Shown: positions 49,736 to 59,717 of the stretch, in pieces | How positions within the stretch are numbered: position 1 is the first letter of the stretch | Layout: the number at the start of each line of letters is the position of its first letter | Source: Thalassospira lucentensis MCCC 1A00383 = DSM 14000 | Lineage (GTDB): Bacteria; Pseudomonadota; Alphaproteobacteria; Rhodospirillales; Thalassospiraceae | Length of the DNA: 64,000 nt | Assembly: GCF_000421265.1 (NCBI RefSeq) | Contig: NZ_ATWN01000003.1 | Location: 372,001 to 436,000 of the forward strand | Reading direction: 5' to 3' | Position numbers and translations under genes: made by a program | The notes under the pieces: model-generated | Told to the model about the DNA's origin: nothing | What the model saw: only the letters and a program-made list of their open reading frames with translations | Databases searched by the model: none

Positions 49736-52648
49736 ATGAAACCTCAAGATCTCGATACGATTCTGAACGAGTCGAACGCAACCTACATCGCTGAACTTTA
49801 TGCGCGCTACACGGAAAGCCCGACTGCGGTTGACCAAAGCTGGGCAGAGTTCTTTGACGGGTTGCAGGACGACGCCTCCGCACTCCTCGCAGAAATGCGT
49901 GGGCCAAGCTGGCAACCACGGGAAACCACGGTTGTCGGCGGCATGGAGGGATACGACGTCTCACAAGGGTATGCCGAACGTCCGGTCCAAGCGGCCTATG
50001 CGCCGGCAGCCTATTCCGCACCTGCTGGTGGGTCGGTTAATTCCGACGCCATTCGTGCGGCAGCCAATGACTCTATTCGCGCACTGATGCTGATCCGATC
50101 CTTCCGTGTGCGCGGACATCTGGAAGCAAATCTTGATCCGCTGGGCCTTGCCCCGCGTGAACCACATCCGGAACTTGATCCCAAGACCTATGGCTTTACC
50201 GAGGCCGATCTGGACCGTCCGATCTTCATCGCCAATGTACTTGGCCTTGAGACCGCGACCATTCGTCAGATCGTATCGATAGCACGCAAAACCTATTGCG
50301 GGTCCATCGGTATTGAATTCATGCACATTCAGGAACCTGACCAGAAAGCATGGATTCAACAGCGTATTGAAAGCATCGGGAACCAGACTCAGTTTACCGC
50401 ACGCGGCAAGGAAGCCATCCTTGACCGCCTGATTGCTGCCGAAGGGTTCGAAAACTATCTGCACACCAAATATGTCGGTACCAAGCGTTTTGGTATTGAT
50501 GGTGGTGAATCCCTGATGCCGGCAATGGAACAGATCCTCAAGCGCGGGAGCCAGCTTGGCATCCGCGAGGTTGTGTTCGGTATGCCGCACCGTGGTCGTC
50601 TGAACGTTCTTGCCAACGTTATGAGCAAGCCGTTCCGTGCGATCTTCTCGGAATTCATGGGCAATCCGTCAAAACCGGACGACGTGATGGGCTCAGGTGA
50701 TGTTAAATATCACCTCGGGACATCCGCCGACCGCGAATTTGATGGCAATGTTGTTCACCTCTCGTTGACGGCAAACCCGTCACACCTTGAGGCGGTCAAC
50801 ACGGTTGTCCTTGGTAAGGTTCGTGCCAAACAGTCCCAACGCAAAGACACCGAACGTGAGCAGGTTATGGGTATCCTCCTGCATGGCGATGCGGCCTTTG
50901 CCGGTCAGGGCCTTGTGGCAGAAACCTTCGATCTGTCGCACCTCAAAGGCTATCGTACCGGCGGTACGATCCACTTTGTGGTCAACAACCAGATCGGGTT
51001 CACGACCAAACCAACAGATTCACGCTCTTCGCCTTATTGCTCGGACATTGCCAAAGTCGTTCAGGCTCCGATCCTGCACGTCAATGGCGACGATCCCGAA
51101 GCAGTGGTCCATGCGGCACGTATCGCGACTGAATTCCGTCAGGAGTTCAAACAGGACGTCGTCATCGACATGTTCTGCTATCGCCGCTTTGGCCATAACG
51201 AAAGTGACGAACCGGCATTCACCCAGCCCAAGATGTATGACGTGATCGGCAAACATCCGACCACCAAGGACATCTATGCCAAACAGCTGATCAAGGAAGG
51301 TCTTCTGACCGAAGATCGCATCAAGGAACTGGACAAATCGTTCCAGGATTATCTTGATGACGAATTCAAGGCGTCGGAAAATTACCGTCCGAACAAGGCT
51401 GACTGGCTTGAAGGTAAATGGTCGGGTCTTGCATCCTCGCACGGCGAAGATGCGGACTGGACCGGTGATACCGGCGTTGCCGACGATCTGCTGGCCGAAG
51501 TTGGTCGTGCATTGTCGACCCCGCCAAGTGACTATGACATCAACCGCAAAATCCTTCGTCAGTTGAAGGCCAAAGCCAAGATGTTTGAAACCGGCGAAGG
51601 TATCGACTGGGCAACTGCCGAAGCCATGGCATTCGGAACTTTGATGTGCGAAGGCACACCTGTTCGTCTGTCTGGTCAGGATTGCCAGCGCGGAACGTTC
51701 TCGCAACGTCATGCCAAGCTGATTGATCAGACCAACGAAGCAAAATACACCCCGCTCAATAACATCCGCACCGGTCAGGCCGAGCTTGAGGTTCTCAACT
51801 CGCCGCTGTCCGAAGCAGGTGTTCTTGGCTTTGAATATGGTATCACCCTTGCAGAACCGCATTCGTTGGTTCTGTGGGAAGCCCAGTTCGGTGATTTTGC
51901 CAACGGCGCACAGGTCATCATTGACCAGTTCATCAGCTCGGGCGAAGCCAAATGGCTGCGTATGTCGGGTCTGGTGATGCTTCTGCCGCACGGTTACGAA
52001 GGCCAGGGTCCAGAACATAGTTCTGCACGTCTGGAACGTTACCTGCAGCTTTGTGGTGAAAATAACATGCAGGTGGCGAACGTCACGACACCAGCAAACT
52101 ATTATCACATCCTGCGCCGTCAGATCCGCCGTTCGTTCCGTAAACCGTTGATCCTGATGACGCCGAAATCGCTTCTGCGTCACAAACAGGCTGTATCCTC
52201 GCTGTCCGAATTCGGCACGGGGACCAAATTCCTGCCGGTGATCAGCGAAAGCGGAAAAATGGTCGCTGACAGCAAGGTCAAACGCGTCGTTCTGTCGTCG
52301 GGTAAGGTCTATTACGACCTTCTCGCCGAACGTGAAAACCGTGGCATCGAAGATGTTGCGCTTGTGCGTGTCGAACAGCTTTATCCGTGGCCAGAACAAG
52401 AACTTGCCACGGAACTGGCCAAATATCCGAATGCTGATGTTGTCTGGTGCCAGGAAGAATCCGAAAACATGGGTTCGTGGTACTACGTCGATCGTCGTAT
52501 CGAAGGCACACTTGCCAGCATCAAACACAAGACGGGTCGTCCCGTCTATGTCGGTCGTGCAGCATCCGCTTCGCCGGCAACGGGTCTTCTTAAGGCCCAC
52601 TTGCGTGAACAGGCCGAACTTGTCGATGCGGCACTAAGCGTCAAATAA
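49736..52648 (+). CDS. sucA: 2-oxoglutarate dehydrogenase E1 component
   Basis: A 970-residue thiamine-diphosphate decarboxylase of the OGDH complex. The N-terminal TYIAELYARYTESPTAVDQSW segment is the E2-interacting family start. VVFGMPHRGRLNVLANVMSK and GDVKYHLGTSADR form the active site. The ThDP motif runs from GDAAFAGQGLVAETFDLS to VVNNQIGFTT. Later blocks RHKQAVSSLSEF and VWCQEESENMGSW close it. The length is normal. Confidence 0.97.
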   Translation: MKPQDLDTILNESNATYIAELYARYTESPTAVDQSWAEFFDGLQDDASALLAEMRGPSWQPRETTVVGGMEGYDVSQGYAERPVQAAYAPAAYSAPAGGSVNSDAIRAAANDSIRALMLIRSFRVRGHLEANLDPLGLAPREPHPELDPKTYGFTEADLDRPIFIANVLGLETATIRQIVSIARKTYCGSIGIEFMHIQEPDQKAWIQQRIESIGNQTQFTARGKEAILDRLIAAEGFENYLHTKYVGTKRFGIDGGESLMPAMEQILKRGSQLGIREVVFGMPHRGRLNVLANVMSKPFRAIFSEFMGNPSKPDDVMGSGDVKYHLGTSADREFDGNVVHLSLTANPSHLEAVNTVVLGKVRAKQSQRKDTEREQVMGILLHGDAAFAGQGLVAETFDLSHLKGYRTGGTIHFVVNNQIGFTTKPTDSRSSPYCSDIAKVVQAPILHVNGDDPEAVVHAARIATEFRQEFKQDVVIDMFCYRRFGHNESDEPAFTQPKMYDVIGKHPTTKDIYAKQLIKEGLLTEDRIKELDKSFQDYLDDEFKASENYRPNKADWLEGKWSGLASSHGEDADWTGDTGVADDLLAEVGRALSTPPSDYDINRKILRQLKAKAKMFETGEGIDWATAEAMAFGTLMCEGTPVRLSGQDCQRGTFSQRHAKLIDQTNEAKYTPLNNIRTGQAELEVLNSPLSEAGVLGFEYGITLAEPHSLVLWEAQFGDFANGAQVIIDQFISSGEAKWLRMSGLVMLLPHGYEGQGPEHSSARLERYLQLCGENNMQVANVTTPANYYHILRRQIRRSFRKPLILMTPKSLLRHKQAVSSLSEFGTGTKFLPVISESGKMVADSKVKRVVLSSGKVYYDLLAERENRGIEDVALVRVEQLYPWPEQELATELAKYPNADVVWCQEESENMGSWYYVDRRIEGTLASIKHKTGRPVYVGRAASASPATGLLKAHLREQAELVDAALSVK

Positions 52649-52654
52649 CTTTAC

Positions 52655-52680
52655 CGGACGGGCGAGGAATCGCCCGTCCG
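52655..52680 (+). repeat. Intercistronic hairpin sucA-sucB
   Basis: CGGACGGGCGA and TCGCCCGTCCG form a perfect 11-bp stem with a GGAA tetraloop starting 7 nt after sucA. No T-run follows, so it is more likely a 3' stabilising or processing element than a terminator. Confidence 0.7.
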
Positions 52681-52753
52681 ATACGTTCATTTAGAATTCA
52701 TTCGCATCACGGCAGGCCCACACTGCCTGATTGAAAAAACGGTCGAGGAAAAA

Positions 52754-54028
52754 ATGGCGACTGAAGTTAAAGTTCCCGCACTGGGCGAGTCTGTATCCGA
52801 AGCCACAGTGGCGAAATGGTACAAAAAAGTTGGTGATGCTGTTGCAGCCGATGAACCGATTGTCGAACTTGAAACCGACAAAGTCACGGTTGAAGTCAAC
52901 TCACCGGTTGCCGGCGCGATTGCCGAACTGGTTGTTGGCGAAGGCGACGAGGTTGAAGTTGGCGCCCTGATCGCCATGATCACCGAAGGTGCTGAAGGTT
53001 CAGCTGCGGCGGAACCAGCCAAGGACGAGGCACCAGCCGAGAAAAAAGAAGAAGCACCGGCGAAGAAAGAAGAAGCCAAACCGGCTCCTGCTGCTGCGCC
53101 TGCTTCGACGACCGCATCAAACAGCGACCATCCATTGGCCCCTGCTGTTCGTAAACTGGTCGAAGACAAAAATCTTGATCCGTCAAAAATTCCGGCTTCG
53201 GGCAAAGACGGTCGCCTGACCAAGGGCGATGTTCTGAACTTCCTTGAAGGCGGCGGATCGGCATCGCGTTCTGCAGCCCCGGCGGCGGCACCTGCCCCGG
53301 CAGCACCGAAGCCTGAGCGTGACCTGCGCGACGGTGAAGAACGTGTCAAAATGTCCAAGTTGCGCCAGACCATCGCGCGCCGCTTGAAAGAAGCCCAGAA
53401 CACTGCGGCCATGCTGACCACTTATAACGAAGTGGACATGACCAACCTTCTGGCATGCCGTAACAAATACAAAGAAGGTTTTGAGAAGAAACACGGTGTG
53501 AAGCTTGGCTTCATGTCCTTCTTCATCAAAGCCTGCACCACGGCACTCAAAGAGTGGCCTGCTGTTAATGCCGAAATCGACGGCACCAGCTTCATCTATA
53601 AAAACTACTGCGATATCGGCGTTGCTGTCGGCACCCCGCAGGGTCTTGTTGTTCCGGTTATCCGTTCAGCAGAAGAAAAGAACTTTGCTGATCTGGAAAG
53701 CACCATTGTCGATTTCGGCAAGCGTGCGCGTGACGGAAAACTCGGCATGGATGAAATGAGTGGTGGTTCGTTTACCATTTCGAACGGTGGTGTATTTGGG
53801 TCGCTTCTGTCGTCCCCGATCCTCAATGCACCGCAGTCGGGTATCCTCGGCATGCATAAAACCCAGATGCGCCCGGTCGCAATCGACGGCAAAGTCGAAA
53901 TTCGTCCGATGATGTATCTGGCACTGTCCTATGACCACCGTGTCATTGACGGCCGCGAAGCGGTTTCGTTCCTGGTACGCGTCAAGGAATGCATCGAGAA
54001 CCCAGAACGCATTCTGCTCGACATCTGA
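52754..54028 (+). CDS. sucB: Dihydrolipoyllysine succinyltransferase (OGDH E2)
   Basis: A 424-residue E2 core. There is one lipoyl domain with lipoyl lysine K43 ([14 protein letters not shown]). An Ala/Pro/Lys/Glu linker (about 80-125) leads to the E3/E1-binding domain [19 protein letters not shown], then a second linker, then the catalytic domain from about 195. The acyltransferase motif is SYDHRVIDG, with H395 and D399. It lies between sucA and lpd. Confidence 0.97.
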   Translation: MATEVKVPALGESVSEATVAKWYKKVGDAVAADEPIVELETDKVTVEVNSPVAGAIAELVVGEGDEVEVGALIAMITEGAEGSAAAEPAKDEAPAEKKEEAPAKKEEAKPAPAAAPASTTASNSDHPLAPAVRKLVEDKNLDPSKIPASGKDGRLTKGDVLNFLEGGGSASRSAAPAAAPAPAAPKPERDLRDGEERVKMSKLRQTIARRLKEAQNTAAMLTTYNEVDMTNLLACRNKYKEGFEKKHGVKLGFMSFFIKACTTALKEWPAVNAEIDGTSFIYKNYCDIGVAVGTPQGLVVPVIRSAEEKNFADLESTIVDFGKRARDGKLGMDEMSGGSFTISNGGVFGSLLSSPILNAPQSGILGMHKTQMRPVAIDGKVEIRPMMYLALSYDHRVIDGREAVSFLVRVKECIENPERILLDI

Positions 54029-54052
54029 TCAGACAAAAGGATCAAAGAACTC

Positions 54053-55459
54053 ATGAGTGAGAACTACGACGTTGTCGTGATCGGTGGCGGTCCTGGCGGT
54101 TACGTTTGCGCCATCCGCGCCGCACAGCTTGGTCTTAAGGTTGCCTGCGTTGAAAAACGCGGCACCCTTGGCGGCACCTGCTTGAATGTCGGGTGCATTC
54201 CATCCAAAGCCCTGCTGCATTCCTCGCACCTGTTTGAGGAAGCAACCGAGCATTTCGATACCCATGGCATCGAAGTCAGCAAGCCAAAGGTCAACATCGA
54301 AAAGATGATGGCCCGTAAGGACAAGGTTGTTGACGGAAATGTCAAAGGTATCGAGTTCCTGTTCAAAAAGAACAAGATTACCTATGTCAAAGGTGCTGGC
54401 GAAATTACGTCACCGACCACCGTTAAGGTTGCTCTTCTTGATGGTGGCGAAGAAACCATCACCGCCAAGAACATCGTGATCGCCACGGGTTCGGAAGTTA
54501 CCCCGTTGCCGGGTGTTGAAATCGATGAGAAAAACATCGTTTCGTCGACCGGTGCACTGGTTCTGCCGAAAGTGCCGAAAAAGATGGTTGTTATCGGTGC
54601 TGGCGTGATCGGGCTTGAGCTTGGTTCTGTCTGGCGTCGTCTTGGTACCGAAGTGACCGTGATCGAATTCCTTGATCGTATCCTACCGGGCATGGACGGT
54701 GAGCTGGTCAAACAGACACAGCGCATCTTCGCCAAACAGGGTCTTGAATTCAAACTGGGCCACAAGGTTACCGGTGCGAAATCAACCAAGTCTGGTGTGA
54801 CTTTGACTGTTGAACCATCCAAGGGTGGCGACGCAGAAGAAATCAAAACCGATGTCGTTCTGGTCGCGATTGGTCGCCGTCCGTTTATCACTGGCCTTGG
54901 TCTTGATAAAGCTGGCGTCGAGCTTGACGAACGTGGTCGGGTTAAAACCGACGAACACTTCCAGACCAATGTTGGTGGCATCTTCGCCATCGGCGATGCA
55001 ATCGCCGGTCCGATGCTGGCTCATAAGGCCGAAGAAGACGGTGTAGCCCTTGCCGAAATGCTGGCTGGCGAAGAAGGCCATGTCGATTACGACAAGGTCC
55101 CGGGTGTTGTTTACACTTGGCCGGAAGTTGCAGCTGTTGGCAAAACCGAAGAGCAGCTGAAGGAAGAAGGCGTTGACTATAAAGTCGGCAAATTCCCCTT
55201 CACCGCCAATGGTCGCGCCAAGGCAATGGAAAGCACGGAAGGTTTCGTCAAAATCCTCGAAGACAAGAAAACGCACCGTGTTGTCGGCGCGCATATTGTC
55301 GGCCCGGCTGCTGGTGACCTGATTGCCGAAGTGGTTCTGGCGATGGAATACGGCGCATCCGCCGAAGACATCGCACGCACCTGCCACGCCCACCCGGCTC
55401 TTGGCGAATCCGTCAAGGAAGCAGCGCTGGACGCGGACAAACGCGCAATCCACATGTAA
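54053..55459 (+). CDS. lpd: Dihydrolipoamide dehydrogenase (E3)
   Basis: A 468-residue FAD-dependent disulfide oxidoreductase that reoxidises dihydrolipoyl E2. FAD-binding [20 protein letters not shown], the redox pair C43/C48 ([16 protein letters not shown]), NAD-binding [20 protein letters not shown], and the C-terminal interface His-Glu ([15 protein letters not shown]) are all present. A terminator follows, closing the TCA operon. Confidence 0.97.
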   Translation: MSENYDVVVIGGGPGGYVCAIRAAQLGLKVACVEKRGTLGGTCLNVGCIPSKALLHSSHLFEEATEHFDTHGIEVSKPKVNIEKMMARKDKVVDGNVKGIEFLFKKNKITYVKGAGEITSPTTVKVALLDGGEETITAKNIVIATGSEVTPLPGVEIDEKNIVSSTGALVLPKVPKKMVVIGAGVIGLELGSVWRRLGTEVTVIEFLDRILPGMDGELVKQTQRIFAKQGLEFKLGHKVTGAKSTKSGVTLTVEPSKGGDAEEIKTDVVLVAIGRRPFITGLGLDKAGVELDERGRVKTDEHFQTNVGGIFAIGDAIAGPMLAHKAEEDGVALAEMLAGEEGHVDYDKVPGVVYTWPEVAAVGKTEEQLKEEGVDYKVGKFPFTANGRAKAMESTEGFVKILEDKKTHRVVGAHIVGPAAGDLIAEVVLAMEYGASAEDIARTCHAHPALGESVKEAALDADKRAIHM

Positions 55460-55484
55460 TCTTATCCGTCATAGGATAATTGAA

Positions 55485-55516
55485 ACGGTCGTCCTTGCGG
55501 GCGGCCGTTTTATTTT
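55485..55516 (+). terminator. Intrinsic terminator of the TCA operon
   Basis: ACGGTCGTCC pairs with GGGCGGCCGT (two G-T pairs) around a TTGC loop, followed by TTTATTTT. Confidence 0.85.
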
Positions 55517-55598
55517 GTCTGATGGATAAATTGGCCCTGCCAAACACCGGCTTATTTTGTATGATGATTTAACTTTTCCAGCCTGAGGATCGCATCCC

Positions 55599-56045
55599 AT
55601 GACTTTATCGATCGGACTTGTTGCCCACGACCGTCGAAAACGCGAAATGGCAGATTGGCTGGAAACCCATAAGGCACAGTTCACGGGCTCGCGGATTTTT
55701 GCAACCGGCACCACGGGTCGCGTTCTTCAGGAACGGTTTCCCGATCTTGATATTGTCGCCTTGAAAAGCGGGCCCTTTGGTGGAGATCAGCAACTTGGAT
55801 CGATGATTGCACATGGCGAATTGCAAGCAATGTTCTTTTTCACCGACCCGATGACGCCCCAACCCCATGATGTTGATGTGCGCGCCTTGATCCGGCTTGC
55901 CAACATGTATGAAGTTCCGATTGCGTGTAACCGCAGTACAGCCGACCTTCTGATCAGCAATCCGAATTTTGAAGAAATCTGCGAACAATATCGCGGTCAT
56001 TCCCCAGAACAGGCTTTTGCCGATTACACCAATCGCAAGGTTTAG
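55599..56045 (+). CDS. mgsA: Methylglyoxal synthase
   Basis: A 148-residue enzyme converting dihydroxyacetone phosphate to methylglyoxal and phosphate, a bypass used when sugar phosphates build up. The phosphate-binding and catalytic residues are clear: H10-D11 (VAHDRRK), TGTTGR, the catalytic D63 in KSGPFGGDQQLG, and H90 in PQPHDVDVRAL, matching E. coli H19-D20, D71 and H98. AGGAT precedes ATG 55599. It is convergent with darG, whose stop is 4 nt away. Confidence 0.95.
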   Translation: MTLSIGLVAHDRRKREMADWLETHKAQFTGSRIFATGTTGRVLQERFPDLDIVALKSGPFGGDQQLGSMIAHGELQAMFFFTDPMTPQPHDVDVRALIRLANMYEVPIACNRSTADLLISNPNFEEICEQYRGHSPEQAFADYTNRKV

Positions 56046-56049
56046 TGAT

Positions 56050-57090
56050 TTACGCGCAGTTCAGTAAACCATCTTCCTGCAAGCGCCCGTAAGCCACACG
56101 TATTGTTTCATTGCTGAAGATGTTTCTTTTGTTCTCGTTCCAGCTGTTCATCTCTTTGATTACCATCTCAAGCGGATAGCAATTCTCATGATGTGCCAAC
56201 CAATGAACAGAAGATAGCAGCTCCAGACCGTAAGGGCTTTCATAGCCCTGCACCAGTTTACCTAAACGATCAATAATACGATCTGCTGCATCGTTAGAAT
56301 TAAGATACTCATCTGCAGCAGCATATCCGCTTGGTGTTACATGTGCCTGTCTATCGCCAGTTTGAAAACCGGCAATCATCTTATGATACTCAAAAGCGAG
56401 AAAAGCTTTCTTCAACGATTCTGAGTACGGTCCGTGCAAATTCCGTGAGAACTTCAGGTTAAAATTCACACCGGTAGCCTGCAAAAAATACACTATTTTT
56501 TGCAGCGAAATTCTATCGAATGATCCATCAAAATATCGCTCTAAGTCACCCAGACATTTGAGAAGCACTGCCCGCTCAAATGTCATTGCAAACTTAGGGT
56601 GACTATACTCCGGTTCATCGAACGCTTCTTTTGGATAAAATACCCGGACGTCAACATTTGAGACTTTCTCGAGCTTTTCGATGATTAACGGTTTTACATC
56701 AGACCAATCCAACCCGCCATTTCCGCATCCTAGCGGCGGAATCGCGATAGATTTTATGCCATAATTCTCAATCGCCTCGACGAGAGCATCCAAACCGCTC
56801 TCAACATAATCCAGCTTGGATTTAGCTCTCCAGTGATCTTTAGTCGGAAAATTGACCAAAAACCTCGGCCCATCTGTCGAGAAAAGTTGTTTTGTATCAA
56901 AAACAAAAACTTCGCCGGGCCTTAAGCCATTTGCAGAGCACAATTTTTTGTATTCTTTGTAGTTGTCTGGCCAACGCTTCTTAAACTCAAGAGCAACACC
57001 TTTTCCCATCACTCCGACACAGTTAACCGTGTTCACGAGAGCATCCACTGCCTCGGAAAACATGTCGCCTTTTTTGAATAAGATGGTCAT
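56050..57090 (-). CDS. darG: DarG antitoxin: DNA ADP-ribosyl glycohydrolase macrodomain
   Basis: A 346-residue antitoxin that removes ADP-ribose from DNA and also binds the toxin. The N-terminal macrodomain (about 1-150) has GDMFSEAVDALVNTVNCVGV, MGKGVALEFKKRWPDNYKEY, VNFPTKDHWRAKSKLDYVE and SIAIPPLGCGNGGLDW, the DarG-type set. The C-terminal part (about 165-346) has the partner segment SLQKIVYFLQATG and LHGPYSESLKKA seen in other DarG proteins. ATG 57090 overlaps the darT stop (ATGA); the longer frame to 57132 is rejected. The region is visibly AT-richer than its neighbours, which suggests horizontal acquisition. Confidence 0.92.
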   Translation of the reverse strand: MTILFKKGDMFSEAVDALVNTVNCVGVMGKGVALEFKKRWPDNYKEYKKLCSANGLRPGEVFVFDTKQLFSTDGPRFLVNFPTKDHWRAKSKLDYVESGLDALVEAIENYGIKSIAIPPLGCGNGGLDWSDVKPLIIEKLEKVSNVDVRVFYPKEAFDEPEYSHPKFAMTFERAVLLKCLGDLERYFDGSFDRISLQKIVYFLQATGVNFNLKFSRNLHGPYSESLKKAFLAFEYHKMIAGFQTGDRQAHVTPSGYAAADEYLNSNDAADRIIDRLGKLVQGYESPYGLELLSSVHWLAHHENCYPLEMVIKEMNSWNENKRNIFSNETIRVAYGRLQEDGLLNCA

Positions 57091-57803
57091 TGGTAGTAGC
57101 ATCCGGGTTTTACGTATATTGGGATGTTCCAAGCTGAGACATCCATCATATGATTGAGCTTATCTCTCATCACCTCTGATTTGACAATCAAGCAATCTAT
57201 TAGACCAAGTGGGACTGCGGAACGAACCAAAAATTCAGCCATGCGCTTTTGGCTTCGTGTCATCCGTTCCGGTGGACGATCCATACTTTTGAACCATTGG
57301 CAAACACCATTATAACCAAGCTCTTCGATTCTACCTTTGTAAGGATACTCGTCAAACATATCCCAATGAACATGTGCTTCCAAACAATCTAAGTCACCAC
57401 ATAGAGTTGGCAATGGTGCATTTGAGTTTAAGGCGAAGTCACTAAAACAGAAATCCCGCCCGCTATCGCGGAAACTTTCAACCCTTGCAACCAGAAACAC
57501 CCTATCATCTTCGCAAGCGGGCCCTAAATTATCGCCTGAGGGAGACATCAGCTCTACATTCCCCTTGGAAATTGTATACGTGAATGATGTAATCGGGGAA
57601 AAATAGAATGGTACGTAATCGTTAACAACACCGCCATCAGGCATCTGAAAAAGCGGACTTCCTCTTCGGTCAACGATACTCTGATAGGAAGCTTGATGAC
57701 ACAGCTGAGGCTTCTCGTGATTTTTTGAACGCACCTCTCCGTCAACCAAAAATATTTCGATATCTTGGTAGTACACTTGGCGAAAAATAAATCTATCCGG
57801 CAA
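57087..57803 (-). CDS. darT: DarT toxin: DNA ADP-ribosyltransferase (DUF4433)
   Basis: A 238-residue toxin that uses NAD+ to ADP-ribosylate bases in single-stranded DNA and so blocks replication. Family blocks are IVDRRGSPLF, VVNDYVPFYFSPITSFTY, the glutamate of the C-terminal helix in KRMAEFLVRSAVPLGLIDCL and a Tyr-rich end (VKPGCYYQ) that resembles the usual WYY/WYF ending. The N-terminal position usually written ITHxxNL reads QVYYQDIEI, so the common histidine is tyrosine. The PITS segment is closer to DarT with PLSPM than to PRSxML types. The only start is TTG 57803 with GGGG upstream, directly after a stop codon. A TTG start may keep toxin synthesis low relative to the antitoxin. Confidence 0.85.
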   Translation of the reverse strand: MPDRFIFRQVYYQDIEIFLVDGEVRSKNHEKPQLCHQASYQSIVDRRGSPLFQMPDGGVVNDYVPFYFSPITSFTYTISKGNVELMSPSGDNLGPACEDDRVFLVARVESFRDSGRDFCFSDFALNSNAPLPTLCGDLDCLEAHVHWDMFDEYPYKGRIEELGYNGVCQWFKSMDRPPERMTRSQKRMAEFLVRSAVPLGLIDCLIVKSEVMRDKLNHMMDVSAWNIPIYVKPGCYYQ

Positions 57804-57910
57804 ATTAGACCCCAGAATTTTAGAAAAAATGACGTGACATCGCCACTTGTAATTACATTATCAAACAACCCACTGAAACCAACCATAGCAATTTCTAGGT
57901 CATTCTCTAT

Positions 57911-58837
57911 ATGAATCTCGCCTATGAACTGACCGCCGCCATCTTTCCGATCTTTGCCGCCATTCTGGTTGGGGCGGCACTAAAACGCTATCTGATCACC
58001 GGGGCGGATATCTGGGCCGGAATTGATCGGCTGACCTATTATCTATTGCTGCCGTCGCTTTTGATTGTCGAGATTTACCGGGCGGATTTCTCAAGCGGTA
58101 ATGCTGGTACAGCTGTTACCGTCACTCTGTTTGCGACCCTTGGTCTGTCAGCAGTATTGTTGCTGTTGCGCCCAGTGATTACACGCAATACACCCCTGTT
58201 CACGTCGATTTTCCAAGGATCAGTTCGCTATAACAGCTATGTGCTGCTCGCCGTTGCCGATGCGTTTTACGGCAGTGCGGGGCTTGCACTGGCCATTGTC
58301 TTTATCGCTGTGATGGTGATTGCCACCAATATGCTCGGTGTTGTGGTTCTAAGCGCGTTTAGCGGGGGCAAAAGCAACCTGAAACGCATCTTGGGCGGGA
58401 TTGTCAAAAACCCGATCATTCTGGCTGCCGGGGCCGGGGCCGTCCTGAATATCAGTGATATTCACGTGCCGGTTCCAATCGAAAATACGGCGGCTCTGTT
58501 CAAGACCGCAGCCTTGCCGCTTAGCCTGCTGTCCGTTGGGGCCGGATTGCGCTTTGTGCTGGATAAGCAGGCGTTAGGCGCCATTGCATTGGCCACCACC
58601 ATCAAGCTTGCCGTCCTGCCGCTGATTACCGGCGTTTGCCTGTATCTGGCCGGTATCGATGGCATGGTTTTGGCCATGGGGGTTCTGTATGCTGGCATGC
58701 CGTGTGCTGGGAATGCCTATATCCTCGCACGTCAGTTGAATGGCGATCCCGATGCCATGGCGTCCATTATCACGCTTGAGACGTTACTCTCCGCCTTCAG
58801 CGTCGCTGTCATCGCCGGTGTATTGAGCATCAATTGA
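57911..58837 (+). CDS. AEC family transporter (auxin efflux carrier type)
   Basis: A 308-residue ten-helix inner-membrane carrier. It starts ELTAAIFPIFAAILVGAALKR, and contains the internal proline-rich crossing typical of the AEC family (NPIILAAGAGAVLNISDI) and the closing LYAGMPCAGNAYILARQLNGDPDAMASIITLETLLS. Bacterial members move dicarboxylates or other organic acids; the substrate here is unknown. Its last 54 bases overlap antisense with the rluA-type gene. The ribosome binding site is weak. Confidence 0.88.
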   Translation: MNLAYELTAAIFPIFAAILVGAALKRYLITGADIWAGIDRLTYYLLLPSLLIVEIYRADFSSGNAGTAVTVTLFATLGLSAVLLLLRPVITRNTPLFTSIFQGSVRYNSYVLLAVADAFYGSAGLALAIVFIAVMVIATNMLGVVVLSAFSGGKSNLKRILGGIVKNPIILAAGAGAVLNISDIHVPVPIENTAALFKTAALPLSLLSVGAGLRFVLDKQALGAIALATTIKLAVLPLITGVCLYLAGIDGMVLAMGVLYAGMPCAGNAYILARQLNGDPDAMASIITLETLLSAFSVAVIAGVLSIN

Positions 58838-59587
58838 GGCGGCATGCGCGGCATACTCGCCGTCATAGCCACACGCCGCCAAACCAGCACGCATCAGTTC
58901 CGGCGGTGGGGCATCGACAATCACCGGATCACGTTCGGCATGGAACGGCACAGTGATTTGACGCGATAGCAACATCAACGTTGGTGGTTCGCCAAAGATC
59001 GGCGGTTCATCGCCACGCCCGTAGAACGGATCCCCAATCACCGGATGACCGATGTGGTCGAGGTGGACGCGCAGCTGATGGGTACGCCCGGTATGGGGTA
59101 CAAGTTCCAGCCATGTGATATCGGCCCCATCGGCGTCCTTGCCACGCCCGAGCACCTTGTACTCGGTCTTGGACGGTTGGCCGTCTTCGTGGACCAGCAT
59201 GGTCCAGCCGCTTTCATCGTTGGTTTTCCCAATCGGGGCATCAATGAAGCCATGATCATCGGCCATCGCACCACGCACCACCGCCCAATAGGATTTACCG
59301 ATCAGTTTCTCGGTAAACAGGCGGGTGATTTTTTTCGATGATTTTGGATGACGGCACAGCAACAGGCAGCCCGCCGTATCACGGTCCAGCCGATGGGCCA
59401 AAGTTGGTTCGGGCTGAATGCCAAATTTCAAATCAGGCAAATAGGCATCGACATGGAAATAGGTCTTCGGCCCACCATGAGACGCCAGTCCCGGCGGCTT
59501 GTTCAGCACTATGATGTTTGAATCACGATGCAATACATGCGCGATGAGGTCTTCGGCGATCGGGTGAAGCATGGCGTGGCCTTTCAT
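58784..59587 (-). CDS. RluA-family RNA pseudouridine synthase
   Basis: A 267-residue pseudouridine synthase. The catalytic aspartate lies in AHRLDRDTAGCLLL. IIVLNKPPGLASHGG opens the fold, and LVPHTGRTHQLRVHLDHIGHPVIGDPFYG is the motif III region. No S4 domain is visible, so it is like RluA/RluC C-terminal-only or TruC-type enzymes. Of three ATGs, 59587 has AGGGGCAG in front. The 3' end overlaps the AEC gene tail to tail. Confidence 0.92.
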   Translation of the reverse strand: MKGHAMLHPIAEDLIAHVLHRDSNIIVLNKPPGLASHGGPKTYFHVDAYLPDLKFGIQPEPTLAHRLDRDTAGCLLLCRHPKSSKKITRLFTEKLIGKSYWAVVRGAMADDHGFIDAPIGKTNDESGWTMLVHEDGQPSKTEYKVLGRGKDADGADITWLELVPHTGRTHQLRVHLDHIGHPVIGDPFYGRGDEPPIFGEPPTLMLLSRQITVPFHAERDPVIVDAPPPELMRAGLAACGYDGEYAAHAASIDAQYTGDDSDAEGGE

Positions 59588-59717
59588 ATCTGCCCCTGCT
59601 TTACCCCATCCAGACATTTGCAGCAATGATCATGACGTTTGATCCACACTCCCCTGATGTGCGTAACAAGAAGAGATCACCAATACCGTGTGACACTAAC
59701 ATTTGTCGGGAAACGCC

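Noticed and set aside
51020-52600. 526-codon minus-strand open frame
   Set aside because: Fully antisense to sucA, with no family resemblance and no ribosome binding site; a codon-bias shadow.
57554-57886. Overlapping minus-strand frame at the darT 5' end, suggesting a frameshifted toxin
   Set aside because: The darT frame already includes the expected N-terminal region; the overlapping frame shows no DarT sequence.
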